This document shows, one piece after another, positions 52,175 to 63,319 of a stretch of 64,000 bases of DNA. The stretch is from Trichoplax sp. H2 (Eukaryota; Placozoa; Uniplacotomia; Trichoplacea). Position numbers and translations under genes: made by a program. The notes under the pieces are model-generated. The model did no database searches, was not told where the DNA came from, and worked only from the letters and a program-made list of their open reading frames with translations. Position 1 is the first letter of the stretch. Each line of letters starts with the position of its first letter. The DNA lies in contig NOWV01000009.1 in NCBI GenBank assembly GCA_003344405.1, positions 1,106,525 to 1,170,524 on the forward strand. The letters are read 5' to 3'.

Positions 52175-53090
52175 TAAAAGCTAGTACGTAGCAATCGTTT
52201 TTGTAAGTTGCCGAGCCGGCGTGATGAAGTGTAAAAAGGACGAAAGGTTTCTGCTCGATTTTATATTCACGGTTCATTGACGTTTTTGTCAATTAAGGTT
52301 TTTACGCTAGTAGTCTTTCTTATCATCCGAGATGAGCTAGAAGTAAGCAGTACAAAATTTCTCTGCATTTCATTTCACTGTTATTTGTAAATGTACTGGT
52401 TTTAGTTGTAATCTATCAAGCGGGGATATGGCATAACAAACAAACTGGTCCAAGTCCCTACTCGATTCCATTCCATTTCACGTTTAATATGGCGCTTATA
52501 GAGAGATTGAATATTCACGCATAACGTCGTGAATTTGGTTTTACCCCATTGCGTTGAAATAGAAATACCTACTAGTCCATACTAGTCCAAGCTAGTAGGA
52601 ATTCTATTGATACAGTAACTCCTGTGCCAAGATGTACAAAATTGCCTGCTTGAAATCAATTTCCGGCAGATATTGTACAAGGTTGGAAAAGCCATTTACT
52701 CGTACCGGCTTTTCCCCTTGGCGTTTGAAATCCTAATCGTTACTGGTAAACTGACATAGTCAACATAGCTAATCGTTATTGTAAGTGACTCAAGCAAAAT
52801 AAGGTGTCAAAACTGCAAAGATCTCTCGCTAGATTCCATTTCACCGCTCATTTGCTCGAGAGCATTACTGATATGTCAATAACTTGCGACCATGCGTTTA
52901 CCTTATAGAGTTCAGTGTTTTTTTTTTCTCTTAACTCTATGGTTTAGCTGCATTTACTGAGTAACCATGATCGTGCTCCATGTGGCTAATATGAATTGAC
53001 ACCTCGTCAACTTGATCTTTCTCTTTGTACAGGAGTAATAAAATAGTGATTCTTATTGTAAGCCATCAAGGCAGTAAAGATGATGGAGTG
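52175..53090. repeat. Degenerate direct-repeat array, several copies
   Basis: Modules containing a TTATTGTAAG..ATCAAGC-like start recur near 52195, 52408, 52765 and 53050. Three of them are followed by a TCGATTCCATTTCACG-like block near 52253, 52459 and 52828. A linked word of the type TTTTCCCCTTGGCGTTTGAAAT (near 52710) has a partner near 52540. Spacing is irregular (about 210-360 bp) and copies are strongly diverged. Looks like an old repeat rather than coding sequence. Confidence 0.45.
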
Positions 53091-53099
53091 AAAGAGGTT

Positions 53100-56000
53100 A
53101 ATCAATTTGAAATTCATCAACAGTTGTAGATTGGTATTGATATCATTGTGAAATAAAAAGTGCCAAAGAAAAACTTATGCTGGGCAGTCTAGCTTTTCTT
53201 TATGGAGATTTTTTATCGCGCCCTAATCAATCGACTGTACAATACAATAAATTTAAAAGTATGTTTTACTGTTAATTTAGAGATTGGGAGCGTATCTAGG
53301 TAGTAGTATTTTCTTTTTCTTCTTTTTTTTTGGATAGCGTGTTCTTTCATGCTACCTGAAATAATGTTACTGTAATAATTTTACAGTAGTAATTGGAATA
53401 GCTATTGTCAGGACGGCATGAACTATTTATAGAATCTGACGTCAAAGTAATACCGGAAAAGATAGTGGCCATTGGCACAATTCAATTAACAACAACAGTA
53501 TGGTAATGGATGACATACTGCCTTTCCCATGGATTAATTAATAGTCAAGGGATTATTATCCTATTGAGTCCTGAATTAAATAGAGATAGCTCCTGTACTT
53601 CTAGTCTACTCGATCAGTCTTCACTCAGCTGTTATAGTCCAGTCTTCTATACAGCCTGTTCTTACAGACCTACGCCGTGGTCGCCGGTAAAATTATACTA
53701 TAGTATGTGGTGACAATACTAATACTATAAATTAAAATCGACATGTGATGGTATCGAAGCTGGCTGTACTGTATTTAATTTAACGTACGAATACTTTCAA
53801 TTTGCATAGGCGGAAAAGAGTCGACGACGGTGTTGCAACTGCTGGATCATCAGGTGGAAAAGATTAGGCCTTGAGCGAGAATGCTGCAAGATCATACTGA
53901 AAATGAATTCGTACGAGAAATTCGATTCAATAGTGTATCTTGAAGTCAATCAGGTAAGATGAACGATAGCTGCCTCCTTCCGTACTTCAGTGATTGCCAA
54001 TGGCAGTTAGGGGACTTTGAATCGCTTATATTTTTATTTACTTGGCGGTGACTCATGCAACGAGGTTAAGGTCGCTCATACTAAATCAAGTTGAGTTAGC
54101 AACGTTCCTTTTTTTTTGAAGGCCTTGTTAATGGAAACGATGCATGCTTGGGGCCTATCGTTATGCAAAGAATCCGATCCAAATCAAATGCTAGCTTAAT
54201 ACTTCGTTGATACCATTTCTTTAACGGATTGATTCAAACTGAATTTCATATCTCAACGCTAAATTTAATGGGATTGAACTTTTGCAATAATTATCTACCA
54301 ATACCAAACTATTGTATGTACTACACGATGGATTGAATTGGTTCTAGTGTTGTTATCGGCATTGAATGCAAATAATTTATCGTGAATGCCAAGCCATGAA
54401 TTATTGACCGCCATTTAGAGTGAAAGATGAAATGATCATGTGTCGAGTAAATCGTCACCACAAACGCTATTAAATCGATGTATTCAACTGTATGATTTCT
54501 TATCGAATCTCGTACTATGTTGATAATGATGATGGCGCTTCTGATTGACAGAAATAACGTTCATAAATTCCTTGAATCCTGATAGTGAACAGAAGGCCTT
54601 TTATGCGTTTTTAACTGAATGTACAGTACATACTGTAAAGTAGCTACAATTTTTTTTTCCCCATTGTAGTTTCTGTTCTCGGAGTTTGATCTTCGATATC
54701 AAGTAATAATGTATTCTTGATAAATGGAGGGAGACCTGTAGACTAGTTGTCGCACTTACTATAGGTTAGAATGATTTAAAAATACATATAGAAAGATAGA
54801 GATATTTTACTACATCAATCCTTCAATTTTTCTAATACATATATGTCGCTCTTGGCTTATAAACCTTTGTAATAGTGGAGAAGCATTATCATAAATTAGG
54901 GATATTTATCATTACCTTTGTAATGGACTAAAGGAGATGTGTCCTTCATTTTTTAAACACTTTGGTAATAAGCTTAGAATAAGTCGGTAACAAGACAGTA
55001 ACTTAAAAGGGGCATTCTGAAATGTATATTAGTCATGAATGCACCATTTTCTTAAATTCATATTCGCCTGACAATGCTATATACTGTACTGTACTGTAAT
55101 TATTATACAGTACGTATGCAATATAATCGACTGTGTTCTGTACGAAAACTGCCGCCTAACTTAACCGATGGGACTATGAACCATAGCAAGAGCAGTAGAT
55201 GATCACGTTCGCTCAAACAACCGTGTGATAATGAGCTGTTAATTCGTTAACGTTGAAAAGTTTGACAATATTGAACGATTAGTCTTCCGTTAAGTGACTA
55301 ACTAGTTGATTAATTAATATAATTTGTCACTGGGTGTGTGCTCGCTTAAAAGTGTTGGAAATACTGTGACTTGTAAGATTTCCGCCACACCCTATCCATC
55401 TCACAGACACCTGTCAAAGATTTCAATCTCTTCAATAGCAGTGTTTCTCCCTTAAATATTGCCACACACGTTCACTGCAGATTGGCCAAAAATTAAAGTG
55501 TGTGATAATTCTGGAGAATTGATGTACTATGTATTAGATACGTGTACTATATGTCACCATTACGACTCTGTCATGATCGATATATTTTCTATTCAACGCT
55601 CCTATAGTATTTAGAGTAAGCGTTCATGTTACAAAGTTAAGACGGAAAGTATCAAGAAACCTGAATGCATTCGATTATTTGCAGTTTTATCGTTGATATA
55701 TTCTGTACATATGCAGTAGTTCGGTGTTGATGGACTGAATAATTTAGTTTCATATTTTTAGCTTGAAATTAGTATCTCTTCCTGGAATTATTTACTTTAC
55801 CGATACTGCAATATTGACATAAACAGCATGAAAGCTTTTTTGTCTAGTATGTCTTCATTAGAGACCCTTAGAGTAAGGGTATCCAGTCTTCAAAGTACAC
55901 TACAGTGATTATGCATATCATTGTAACGGTAAAATGCCTTTTCAAACCTAGAACAATACTGTGTACGCTCAAATGTACATAATGTAGGCGTGAAGGTGCC

Positions 56001-57561
56001 TTCTGCATAAAAAAGTACTGCCTAGGATTAGTATCCTATTATACTTGACTACCGTAGTATACGGTACGTTGCACAACATTTGATAAAAGAATCATTTGAA
56101 AGTTTAGCGTTCATGTTTATCTTTACTTTGGTAACTAAACATAGATTTATCTAGAATGCGTTCAATGATAATGAAATCGTATTATACAGTATGTGTCAAT
56201 TATAACTTATATACAGTACTATATATATATATATAATGGCGTTTTTTTTATTGCGTACTAATTCAAGTGTTGTGTATGCCGTATGAATTTCTATAGTGCA
56301 TCAACAGTTGAATACATTAGTTAGTGGCTTGTTGTAATCGTAAAAAAATATTAATTCTAAATTAAGCAATCAACAGTTCAATTTGAAAAAGAATACCATA
56401 AGTAATTCACGTAGAATGATTTTGATCATTTTTACGCCTTGATCATGATCAGACCACGCGCAATTGCCTAATTGTCCTCATGCATTCTCATAGAGGCTTA
56501 TTGCGTGCTTTACACGTTGTCTTTTGCTCTCGTAGTAGAAGCCACGGAGATAAATTATATTGTTTGTTGTCTTTATTGTCGTTAGTAACCCACAGAGATA
56601 GTAGTCTGCTATACTCTATTGTGCAAAAAAGTGTACAATGAAAATGTCAATAGATAGCATAAAAATTAGTCTATTCCTGCACTAACTATATAAATTATAT
56701 CTGGACTCGTATTACTACTAGATCTTGTCATGTGTAAAATTTAAAAGTGACAAATGAGGGTTAAGAGCTATGCGTTCTCAAATTGAGAGAGAGGTAGTAG
56801 AACGGCATAAATGTGAGGCAGTTATTTTTGGTAGTTCGATCTATCACCTAGAGTATACGAGCTAGCAAAATTATAAAAGATTAGATAAATACTAGATTGA
56901 ATAACCCTTCTTAGCCTAGGCATTTTATATTATAGTCTAAAAGCGGCTCATGGTGTTTTAATGATAATTACGAGACGACGCTTACAATATTACGTACAGT
57001 ACTGTACAGTAGGTCATGCTGATAATTGAGTGTGTAATAATAATATAAAAAAATTAATAATTATTACAATAACGATTCGTTCAATCTTACCGTTCTCTCT
57101 TTTATACTGTACTGACATCGATTGTAGTTATGTATGATAATAATAACATTAATAATGTAGATTTACCAGTACGCAATAAATCATACTGGAGTAGCTAAAG
57201 AAATTGAGTTATCCTTTAATTCTGATCAAAAGCATCGTGTGCTAACAGAATAATAGCAAATGGTATTAAGCTGATAGGAGAGGCATAGTAGTAACCTTAA
57301 ATATGAATTATGGAGAGATTGTGCTTACTGAATGGTTGGTTAATTAAATTTAAAAAGGAATCACAAGTAGTTAAATCAACCCTGATATTCAAACAAGGTT
57401 TATACTCTATATTTATTGTACATAACTGCTATGATTGGATTACGGAAAGCAATGTCGATGACTTTGATCTGCATTAATTGATCACAGATAGGCGCTTACG
57501 TAGCGATCTTTCGTTGCATTTACAGAAATAGTAATATCATTTATTTTTATCAACAATATAG
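53100..57561. other. Intergenic, no gene recognised
   Basis: Contains short GTAC-palindrome clusters near 55081-55112 and 56991-57011, and a (TA) run near 56220-56235. ORFs such as 53510-53713 show no domain. The 5' exon and promoter of the galactosyltransferase at 57562 should lie in the last part of this stretch, but I could not pick them out. Confidence 0.5.
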
Positions 57562-58794
57562 GCCTATGGAATTTATCGAGAAGATTCAAACCTCACACAT
57601 GTACGGTGTAGGATTTTAGCTATCGCAATTAGTTTACTTTGTTTGGTAGCGGTTGTTGTACCTTTATATTTATTAAGTAACACTTGGGGCTCTACTTCTG
57701 TACAAGCTTCTGAACCGATAGTCTCCCAATTTGATAATTCACTCATTATCCCTGAAAAAACTATTCGACACAGTGCTAGTCCTTGTCATTCGCCAGCTTT
57801 CTTATTAGCTATCATTCACTCCGCTATTGGCAACTTCGATTATCGTCAAGGAATTCGTCAATCGTGGGGCAATAAGAAATTATTTAACACGCCTGATAGG
57901 CCTCATTTATGGAGGGCATTATTCGTTATTGGTAAAACACAAAATGAGACAATCAATGCTAAAATCGAGCAAGAATCGCGATTATATGGTGATATCATTC
58001 TTGGAGAATTCATCGATAGCTATCAAAATTTAACTTATAAAACTTTATTGGGTATGAAATGGGCTTATACATATTGTAAGCCACGATTTATATTAAAAGT
58101 AGATGATGATGTCTTTGTCAACACATTTTTGTTATATAATGAATTATTGAAATCAAAAGACACGCACGATTTCTATACTGGATACGGACATATCAATGCT
58201 CGTCCGTTTCGCAACAAGCTTCATAAATGGTATGTGTCCTATCAAGATTATGAACAGGAATATTTTCCAGATTACTGTTTTGGCGGTGGTTATGTATTGT
58301 CAGGAGATATGCTTGGAAAGATATTAAGTGTTGAGCCTAGTGTCAAAAAATGTAATTTGGAAGACGTTTACACTGGTATGCTAGTCAAGAAGGTAAAAGG
58401 TAAAATTGCTCACGATAATAGATTTGAAAGTTATTATAGTTTTTATCGATTTTGGTTACTATCACGACCCTGTAATTATAAGGCGATCATGTTACAGCAT
58501 GGAATACCACAACCTGGATATCATGCGCATTTAACTGCCATTGCAAAAAATAGTTACAATTCAAAGCATTGTCAGTGCTTGCCTTTAAGCCGTTTATGTT
58601 ATCAGTCTAATTCTTGGCTTTCTATATGTCTTTATTTTGTGGTATTTTGTATGATTGGCGTATTATCGCATCGTTTATTGATGAAAATTACAGCTGTTCG
58701 ATTGGCTTACGTAGCAATGATGAGTTTTATAACAGATACAATGTCACGAGGTCTCTTAATTGCCAAATCTTTATCCGATACACCAAAGCAATAA
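57562..58794 (+). CDS. Beta-1,3-galactosyltransferase-like GT31 enzyme, copy A (5' exon missing)
   Basis: The open frame begins right after an acceptor (CAACAATATAG) and has no ATG before the conserved region, so the start codon must be in an upstream exon I could not identify. The order is a short polar segment, a hydrophobic signal anchor (RILAIAISLLCLVAVVV), a stem, then the GT31 domain: RQGIRQSWG, FVIGKTQ, LYGDIILGEF, FILKVDDDVFVN with the metal-binding DxD-type DDD, PDYCFGGGYVLSGD and LEDVYTGML. These are the standard beta-1,3-galactosyl/N-acetylglucosaminyl-transferase motifs; it should act in the Golgi on glycoprotein or glycolipid chains. Acceptor and donor sugar cannot be told from sequence. 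A second hydrophobic stretch near the C-terminus (SICLYFVVFCMIGVL) is unusual for the family. A polyadenylation word AATAAA at 58790 overlaps the stop codon. Closely related to the convergent copy at 60486-61664. Confidence 0.9.
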   Translation, partial: AYGIYREDSNLTHVRCRILAIAISLLCLVAVVVPLYLLSNTWGSTSVQASEPIVSQFDNSLIIPEKTIRHSASPCHSPAFLLAIIHSAIGNFDYRQGIRQSWGNKKLFNTPDRPHLWRALFVIGKTQNETINAKIEQESRLYGDIILGEFIDSYQNLTYKTLLGMKWAYTYCKPRFILKVDDDVFVNTFLLYNELLKSKDTHDFYTGYGHINARPFRNKLHKWYVSYQDYEQEYFPDYCFGGGYVLSGDMLGKILSVEPSVKKCNLEDVYTGMLVKKVKGKIAHDNRFESYYSFYRFWLLSRPCNYKAIMLQHGIPQPGYHAHLTAIAKNSYNSKHCQCLPLSRLCYQSNSWLSICLYFVVFCMIGVLSHRLLMKITAVRLAYVAMMSFITDTMSRGLLIAKSLSDTPKQ

Positions 58795-60485
58795 AGTAAA
58801 TGATTACATTTAAAAGGATTCAATCTAGACTTTAATTTCTGACTTTTTCATGAGTAGAATAATTTTTTATTATTAGTGCATGTATTTGTGGATAGCTATG
58901 ATTAAACAACTAGTAATTATTCTGATTTTTATTTGGATCGTTGTACATAGTTGTCCATGTCTGCAGGGTATTTAGCAGATTTAATGAATGATACACTGTC
59001 ATGAAGGACTGTTTAATAGTATTTCTGCTGCACTTGGTAAATTCTAATTCATTAAGATGCCAATTTTAATATGCCTAATTTGCTATGGAACATGGGCAGC
59101 CTCCATTCTTCCTGTTAAAATCCAATATTAGATAATAATTTTGATATTGCAATGCATTAGCTTCATTATCGTATTACCTATAATATAGCAAAATTGATAT
59201 GCAAGATTGGAGGATATTTAACTAATAGTCATATTAAAATTATTGCATAACGGCTGGTTCGAGAAATGCACTCCTTTTTCGTTTGTCTCTTTCAAAGTTA
59301 TTACGTACGCGAGTTGGTAATCTTGTAATAATTATAATTAGACAGTAGTAGATGTTTTCAATCTTGTCACACGTGTACGATTAACTAACGTTTTTCATAT
59401 TTTGGGCGTTGTTTGAATATTGTACGTAATGGGTGGCTTACCATTTATCGAGAATTGTGGTGACTTATTAACTACATATGCTTAAGGTAATTTTGGTAAA
59501 ATATTTTGGAGATGCTTTATAATTCCTTGGCTACATTATGCTGGTCATAATGATTTTCTTGTTAGGTTAGTAGTACATGCCCTGGTTCGTACTTCTTTGT
59601 GCACGTTTGCAAAAGTTTTTTGATGTGTTTTTGTCACTTTCCACCGTAGCACAATAAGATGTATTTACTGTACGTTGATACGCACAGTATTTGCGTTGTG
59701 CTGTCTGCTGTTTGTACTAACCGTATTATACTATCAATAAAAAAATTGAAAGTTTGAGTAAGGATAATGTGTTTTATTGCATTCTCTTGATTTAGTAATG
59801 AAATCAAGGAGATATTTATATATTTAACTGCAAGAAAATATCAAATCCAAATTGAAATGTGTGTGTAATGTACAGTACTATCTATTTTCTGTGTAGGTAC
59901 AAAGAGTAGATTATATAGGTAAACCCGAATAGTTGAAAAAACACGGTAGAACAACAAGCAGTGATTATTTTACATCACGTAAATACAGATACATACATTA
60001 CTTTCATTGCAAATTTCTTAGCGCTATCTTTTAGTTATCATTAGTCAATGGTGATAAATAATTGAATTACTGTCATTTTCATTCAGTAATAATTTTACAT
60101 ATACGACTCGTATATAATGATGGATATTATATATAAGAATTATTTTGCTTAGATTTAACTTTAAGTTAGGAATATCGCTAGAGTATTTGTCGAGTGTATA
60201 AAGTATATTCAACACTTTATAATTCAGCAAATAGGTATATATTATTACATTATATAAATTTGCTAAGTCAGAATACGATAGAGTTACATCTTTTGCTATC
60301 GTTGTATTTTTTTATTGATGATGTAGTTACCTTTGAATAATTATTATTAGTTTCTCTGAGCATTAACTTCGTTTACTTTAAGGCTAGTAGTATAGGTTAT
60401 CAAGAGCGGTTAGTTCTTGTTGAAAAGTGCAAAGATTTATTAAAGTTCGGTGCTGCAGTAATAGAATATATATATATACTGTTTG
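58795..60485. other. Spacer between convergent galactosyltransferase genes
   Basis: AT-rich 1.7 kb holding both 3' ends. AATAAA-type words occur (for example near 59735). No further gene seen; the 61-codon minus ORF at 60045-60230 looks like chance. Confidence 0.5.
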
Positions 60486-61664
60486 TCATATTGTCGAATG
60501 CAAGGGAAAAATTTGAACTCGTTTCAAAAAAAGTTGCAATGATACACCACTAATGATACTCACAATAGTGATTAGGACAATATAGAAATAAATTCGAGAA
60601 GTCGATCGATAACATAAATGTATAATGGATAAACACTGGCAGTGTTTTAAAGTATAGGCTTTTCTAGCAATTGCAGTCAGAGCAATGTGATACTGTGGCT
60701 TAGGTACTCCATGTTGCAATATAACTGATTTGTAATAGCATAATCTTGGTAATAGCCAGAATCGATAAAAGCTGTGAAAGCTATGAAATCTACTATCGTG
60801 AATTGGCTTTCCATTGACCCGATTGACTAGAATACCTGTGTAAGCATCTTCTAATCTTACTTTTTTAATTCTAGGTTCAACACGTAATATCTTTCCAAGT
60901 AGATCTCCTGACAATACATAGCCACCACCGATGCAATAATCTGGAAAATATTCGCGTTGATAGTCTTGATATGGTACATACCATTTATGAAGTTGATCAC
61001 GATGAGGGCGAATATGGAAATGACCGTATCCAGTATAAAAATCGTGCTTATTCTTCAATTTCAGTAATTCATTATACAACAGAAATGTGTTAACAAAGAC
61101 ATCATCATCTACTTTCAATATAAATCGTGGCTTACAATATGTATAAGCCCATTTCATACCCAATAAAGTTTTATATGTTAAATTTTGATAGCTATCAATA
61201 AACTCTCCTAATATAATATCACCATAGAGTTGTGATTCTTGCTCGATTTTAGTATTGATTGTTCCATTTTGTGTTTTACCAATAACGAATAATGCCCTCC
61301 ACGAATGAGATCGATCAGACGTGTTGGATGATTTTTGACTGCCCCACGACTGACGAATGGCTTGACGATAATTGAGATTATCAATAGCAGAAAGGATAAT
61401 GGCTATTAGGAAAGCAGGCGAATGACAAGGGCTAGCACTGTGTCGAATGATTTTCTCTGTTAAAGATTCATCAAAAATAAATGAAATATTCCCATCCGAA
61501 TTGTTCCTACTTATTCTAGTACGATTTAAGACATTGTATGAAATTGTATATCTTGCACTTACGTTATAAGCAAGTTTAGATCTTATGATTAGAGTAATAG
61601 TAACTGTTGCAGCTAAGGTCAAAATGAAGAAATATGAAATCATATGTTTTACTCTCATAACCAT
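60486..61664 (-). CDS. Beta-1,3-galactosyltransferase-like GT31 enzyme, copy B, single exon
   Basis: A 392-residue intact ORF with ATG at 61664. It is a type II membrane protein: signal anchor at about residues 9-28, a short stem with several N-x-S/T sites, then RQAIRQSWG (100-108), KVDDDVFVN (184-192, DDD at 186-188), PDYCIGGGYVLSGD (241-254) and LEDAYTG (271-277). A second hydrophobic segment lies at about 357-380, as in copy A. Expected Golgi glycosyltransferase; sugar specificity unknown. The two copies are inverted and tail to tail, 1.7 kb apart. Residues 146-202 are identical to copy A although the flanks differ freely. Confidence 0.93.
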   Translation of the reverse strand: MVMRVKHMISYFFILTLAATVTITLIIRSKLAYNVSARYTISYNVLNRTRISRNNSDGNISFIFDESLTEKIIRHSASPCHSPAFLIAIILSAIDNLNYRQAIRQSWGSQKSSNTSDRSHSWRALFVIGKTQNGTINTKIEQESQLYGDIILGEFIDSYQNLTYKTLLGMKWAYTYCKPRFILKVDDDVFVNTFLLYNELLKLKNKHDFYTGYGHFHIRPHRDQLHKWYVPYQDYQREYFPDYCIGGGYVLSGDLLGKILRVEPRIKKVRLEDAYTGILVNRVNGKPIHDSRFHSFHSFYRFWLLPRLCYYKSVILQHGVPKPQYHIALTAIARKAYTLKHCQCLSIIHLCYRSTSRIYFYIVLITIVSIISGVSLQLFLKRVQIFPLHSTI

Positions 61665-62160
61665 GCGAATGAATGAGTTTATCTTACGGAACTAGATTAG
61701 TGTTCTAAATATGGTGTATTATCTCCAAGTTGAATATGGTCCAATTATAGCAGTAACATAAACTGAAATATTCATATCATAAACATCAAATTGCGGTATT
61801 ATTAACTCTATTATGAATAGTATTGGACGATGTTGGTTTCCGAGCCAAGTGGATTAGAAGCATCGATAGTAAGTAAATATGGAGAGTGCAGAGTTGTTTG
61901 GCTTTGTCTATTTATTTCACAGATATAGTAGTATTCCTTCCTGTACAAGTGAATTAGTCCACGGCATGCAGACACCTAGCCGGTGTTTCTACTCTAGCAG
62001 GATGCTGCATCTTGTCATTTTTAGAAGCGAATACATCACTTGTATAAGTACATAAAGAACATCAAATAGTCTTGATCCATTTGTGCTTGCATAGTTAAGC
62101 AATGGGTTCAAGGATTGATGGCTATCCACTCACTTGAATGATCCTTGACCTACAGTATTC
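61665..62160. other. Upstream region of galactosyltransferase copy B
   Basis: About 500 bp before the minus-strand start; likely promoter and 5' UTR by position. No specific element that I can support. Confidence 0.35.
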
Positions 62161-62164
62161 TATC

Positions 62165-63100
62165 GTAAGCAGTACAGTACTGTCCAGTGCAGTATAACAG
62201 CCTTGGGTGATATTGTTCCTGGCAAATGACTGTACAGTTAGTGTACTGTAATCAAGCTATGGATTGAGTGCTTACCTTGAAAGATAGTACAGTGTACAGT
62301 ATTATCGATCTGTGGTACTGTACACTGTACACTGCTGTAATCAGAGTACAGTACAGTACAGTACGGCAGAGATCTTCCTGGTCTGGTCCGGTCCGGACCC
62401 TATTCTACAGAATGGAATTCAACCCTTTGAATTGGTTAAGTGCCCATACGCACTTTGAATTACTATAGTAATTCATTACGATACTGTACCCAATCACGGG
62501 AATCACGGTGATCCTGGTAACACCGGAATTAGAAATTCATGGTACCAGTACGGCGAGCAGTTTGTTACTTTCTTCTATACTGTTGGTAGATTCTCCCTTT
62601 GGTTTCTATCAATGATTACAGTACAGTACTGTACATACAGTACAGTACCGTACTGTACTGTACAATACAGCATGTCTACAGTATACAGTACGGTATACTG
62701 TAGACTGTAGATGCAGAAATTGAAACGGAATTATTTTAGTAACGGTACAATACAGTACCGTATTGACGGGTGACGTCGCCTACAGTACAGTATGACGATA
62801 CTGTACTGTACAGTATAGTATACAGTACTGTATACTGTAGACTGTACTGTAGTTGTAGAAATGGAAACGGAATTATTTTAGTAACGGTACAGTACAGTCC
62901 GTATTGACGGGTGACGTCGCCTACTGTACAGTACACTGTACACTTGTACAGTACAGTGTACAGTACTAGTGTACAGTACTGTATGACGATACGGTACAGT
63001 TACTACAGTACTGTACTGTACTGTACAGTTCACAGTACAGTAGTACTGTACTGTACAGTACAACAGCACTGTACTGTACTGTACTGTACAGTACTGTAAT
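62165..63100. repeat. Dense GTACAGTAC / GTACTGTAC palindromic repeat region
   Basis: Nearly a kilobase built largely of TACAGTAC, GTACTGTAC and near variants, many of them back to back with a 5-bp period (GTACA/GTACT). It includes a direct duplication of about 110 bp offset by 142 bp: AAACGGAATTATTTTAGTAA starts near 62724 and again near 62866, each followed by GTATTGACGGGTGACGTCGC. Short ORFs here (62268-62468, 62736-62936, 62878-63069, 62911-63099) are by-products of the repeats. Confidence 0.9.
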
Positions 63101-63268
63101 GTTTACTGGTGATTTCCTCAACAGCATTACACTTGGACCTGGCTTCCTTATTTGTACCGCTTCATTGCCATCTCACGGGCCATTTTCGATATTGCCTTGT
63201 GAAGATTTGCAGTTGAAAAATATTCCTTTCCACTTTTTGAACCAAGTTGTGGTTGATATCCTACAAGT

Positions 63269-63319
63269 ATGGGAAATCGACAGTCGACTTTTACTGAGGA
63301 GCAACTGGAAAAGTATCAG
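63269..63319 (+). CDS. CIB-family calcium- and integrin-binding protein, first coding exon only
   Basis: A 17-codon exon from ATG to a CAG|GTACAC donor in phase 0. It encodes MGNRQSTFTEEQLEKYQ, which matches the conserved N-terminus of CIB2/CIB3 (MGNKQ.. FTEEQL..YQ). The exon break after YQ is also where I recall the CIB2 exon ending. Gly2 makes it a candidate for N-myristoylation. The rest of the protein (EF-hands) must be in exons beyond the window: I could not find the next one (DCTFF-like start) up to 64000. CIB2 proteins act with TMC channels in sensory cells and bind integrin tails; the role here is inferred. The call rests on 17 residues. Confidence 0.65.

Noticed and set aside
57827-58033. 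ORF of 68 codons and another at 58614-58799 inside galactosyltransferase copy A
   Set aside because: Out-of-frame shadows of the GT31 coding sequence.
62268-63099. Tyr/Thr/Val-rich ORFs on both strands
   Set aside because: Simple translations of the GTACAGTAC repeats.
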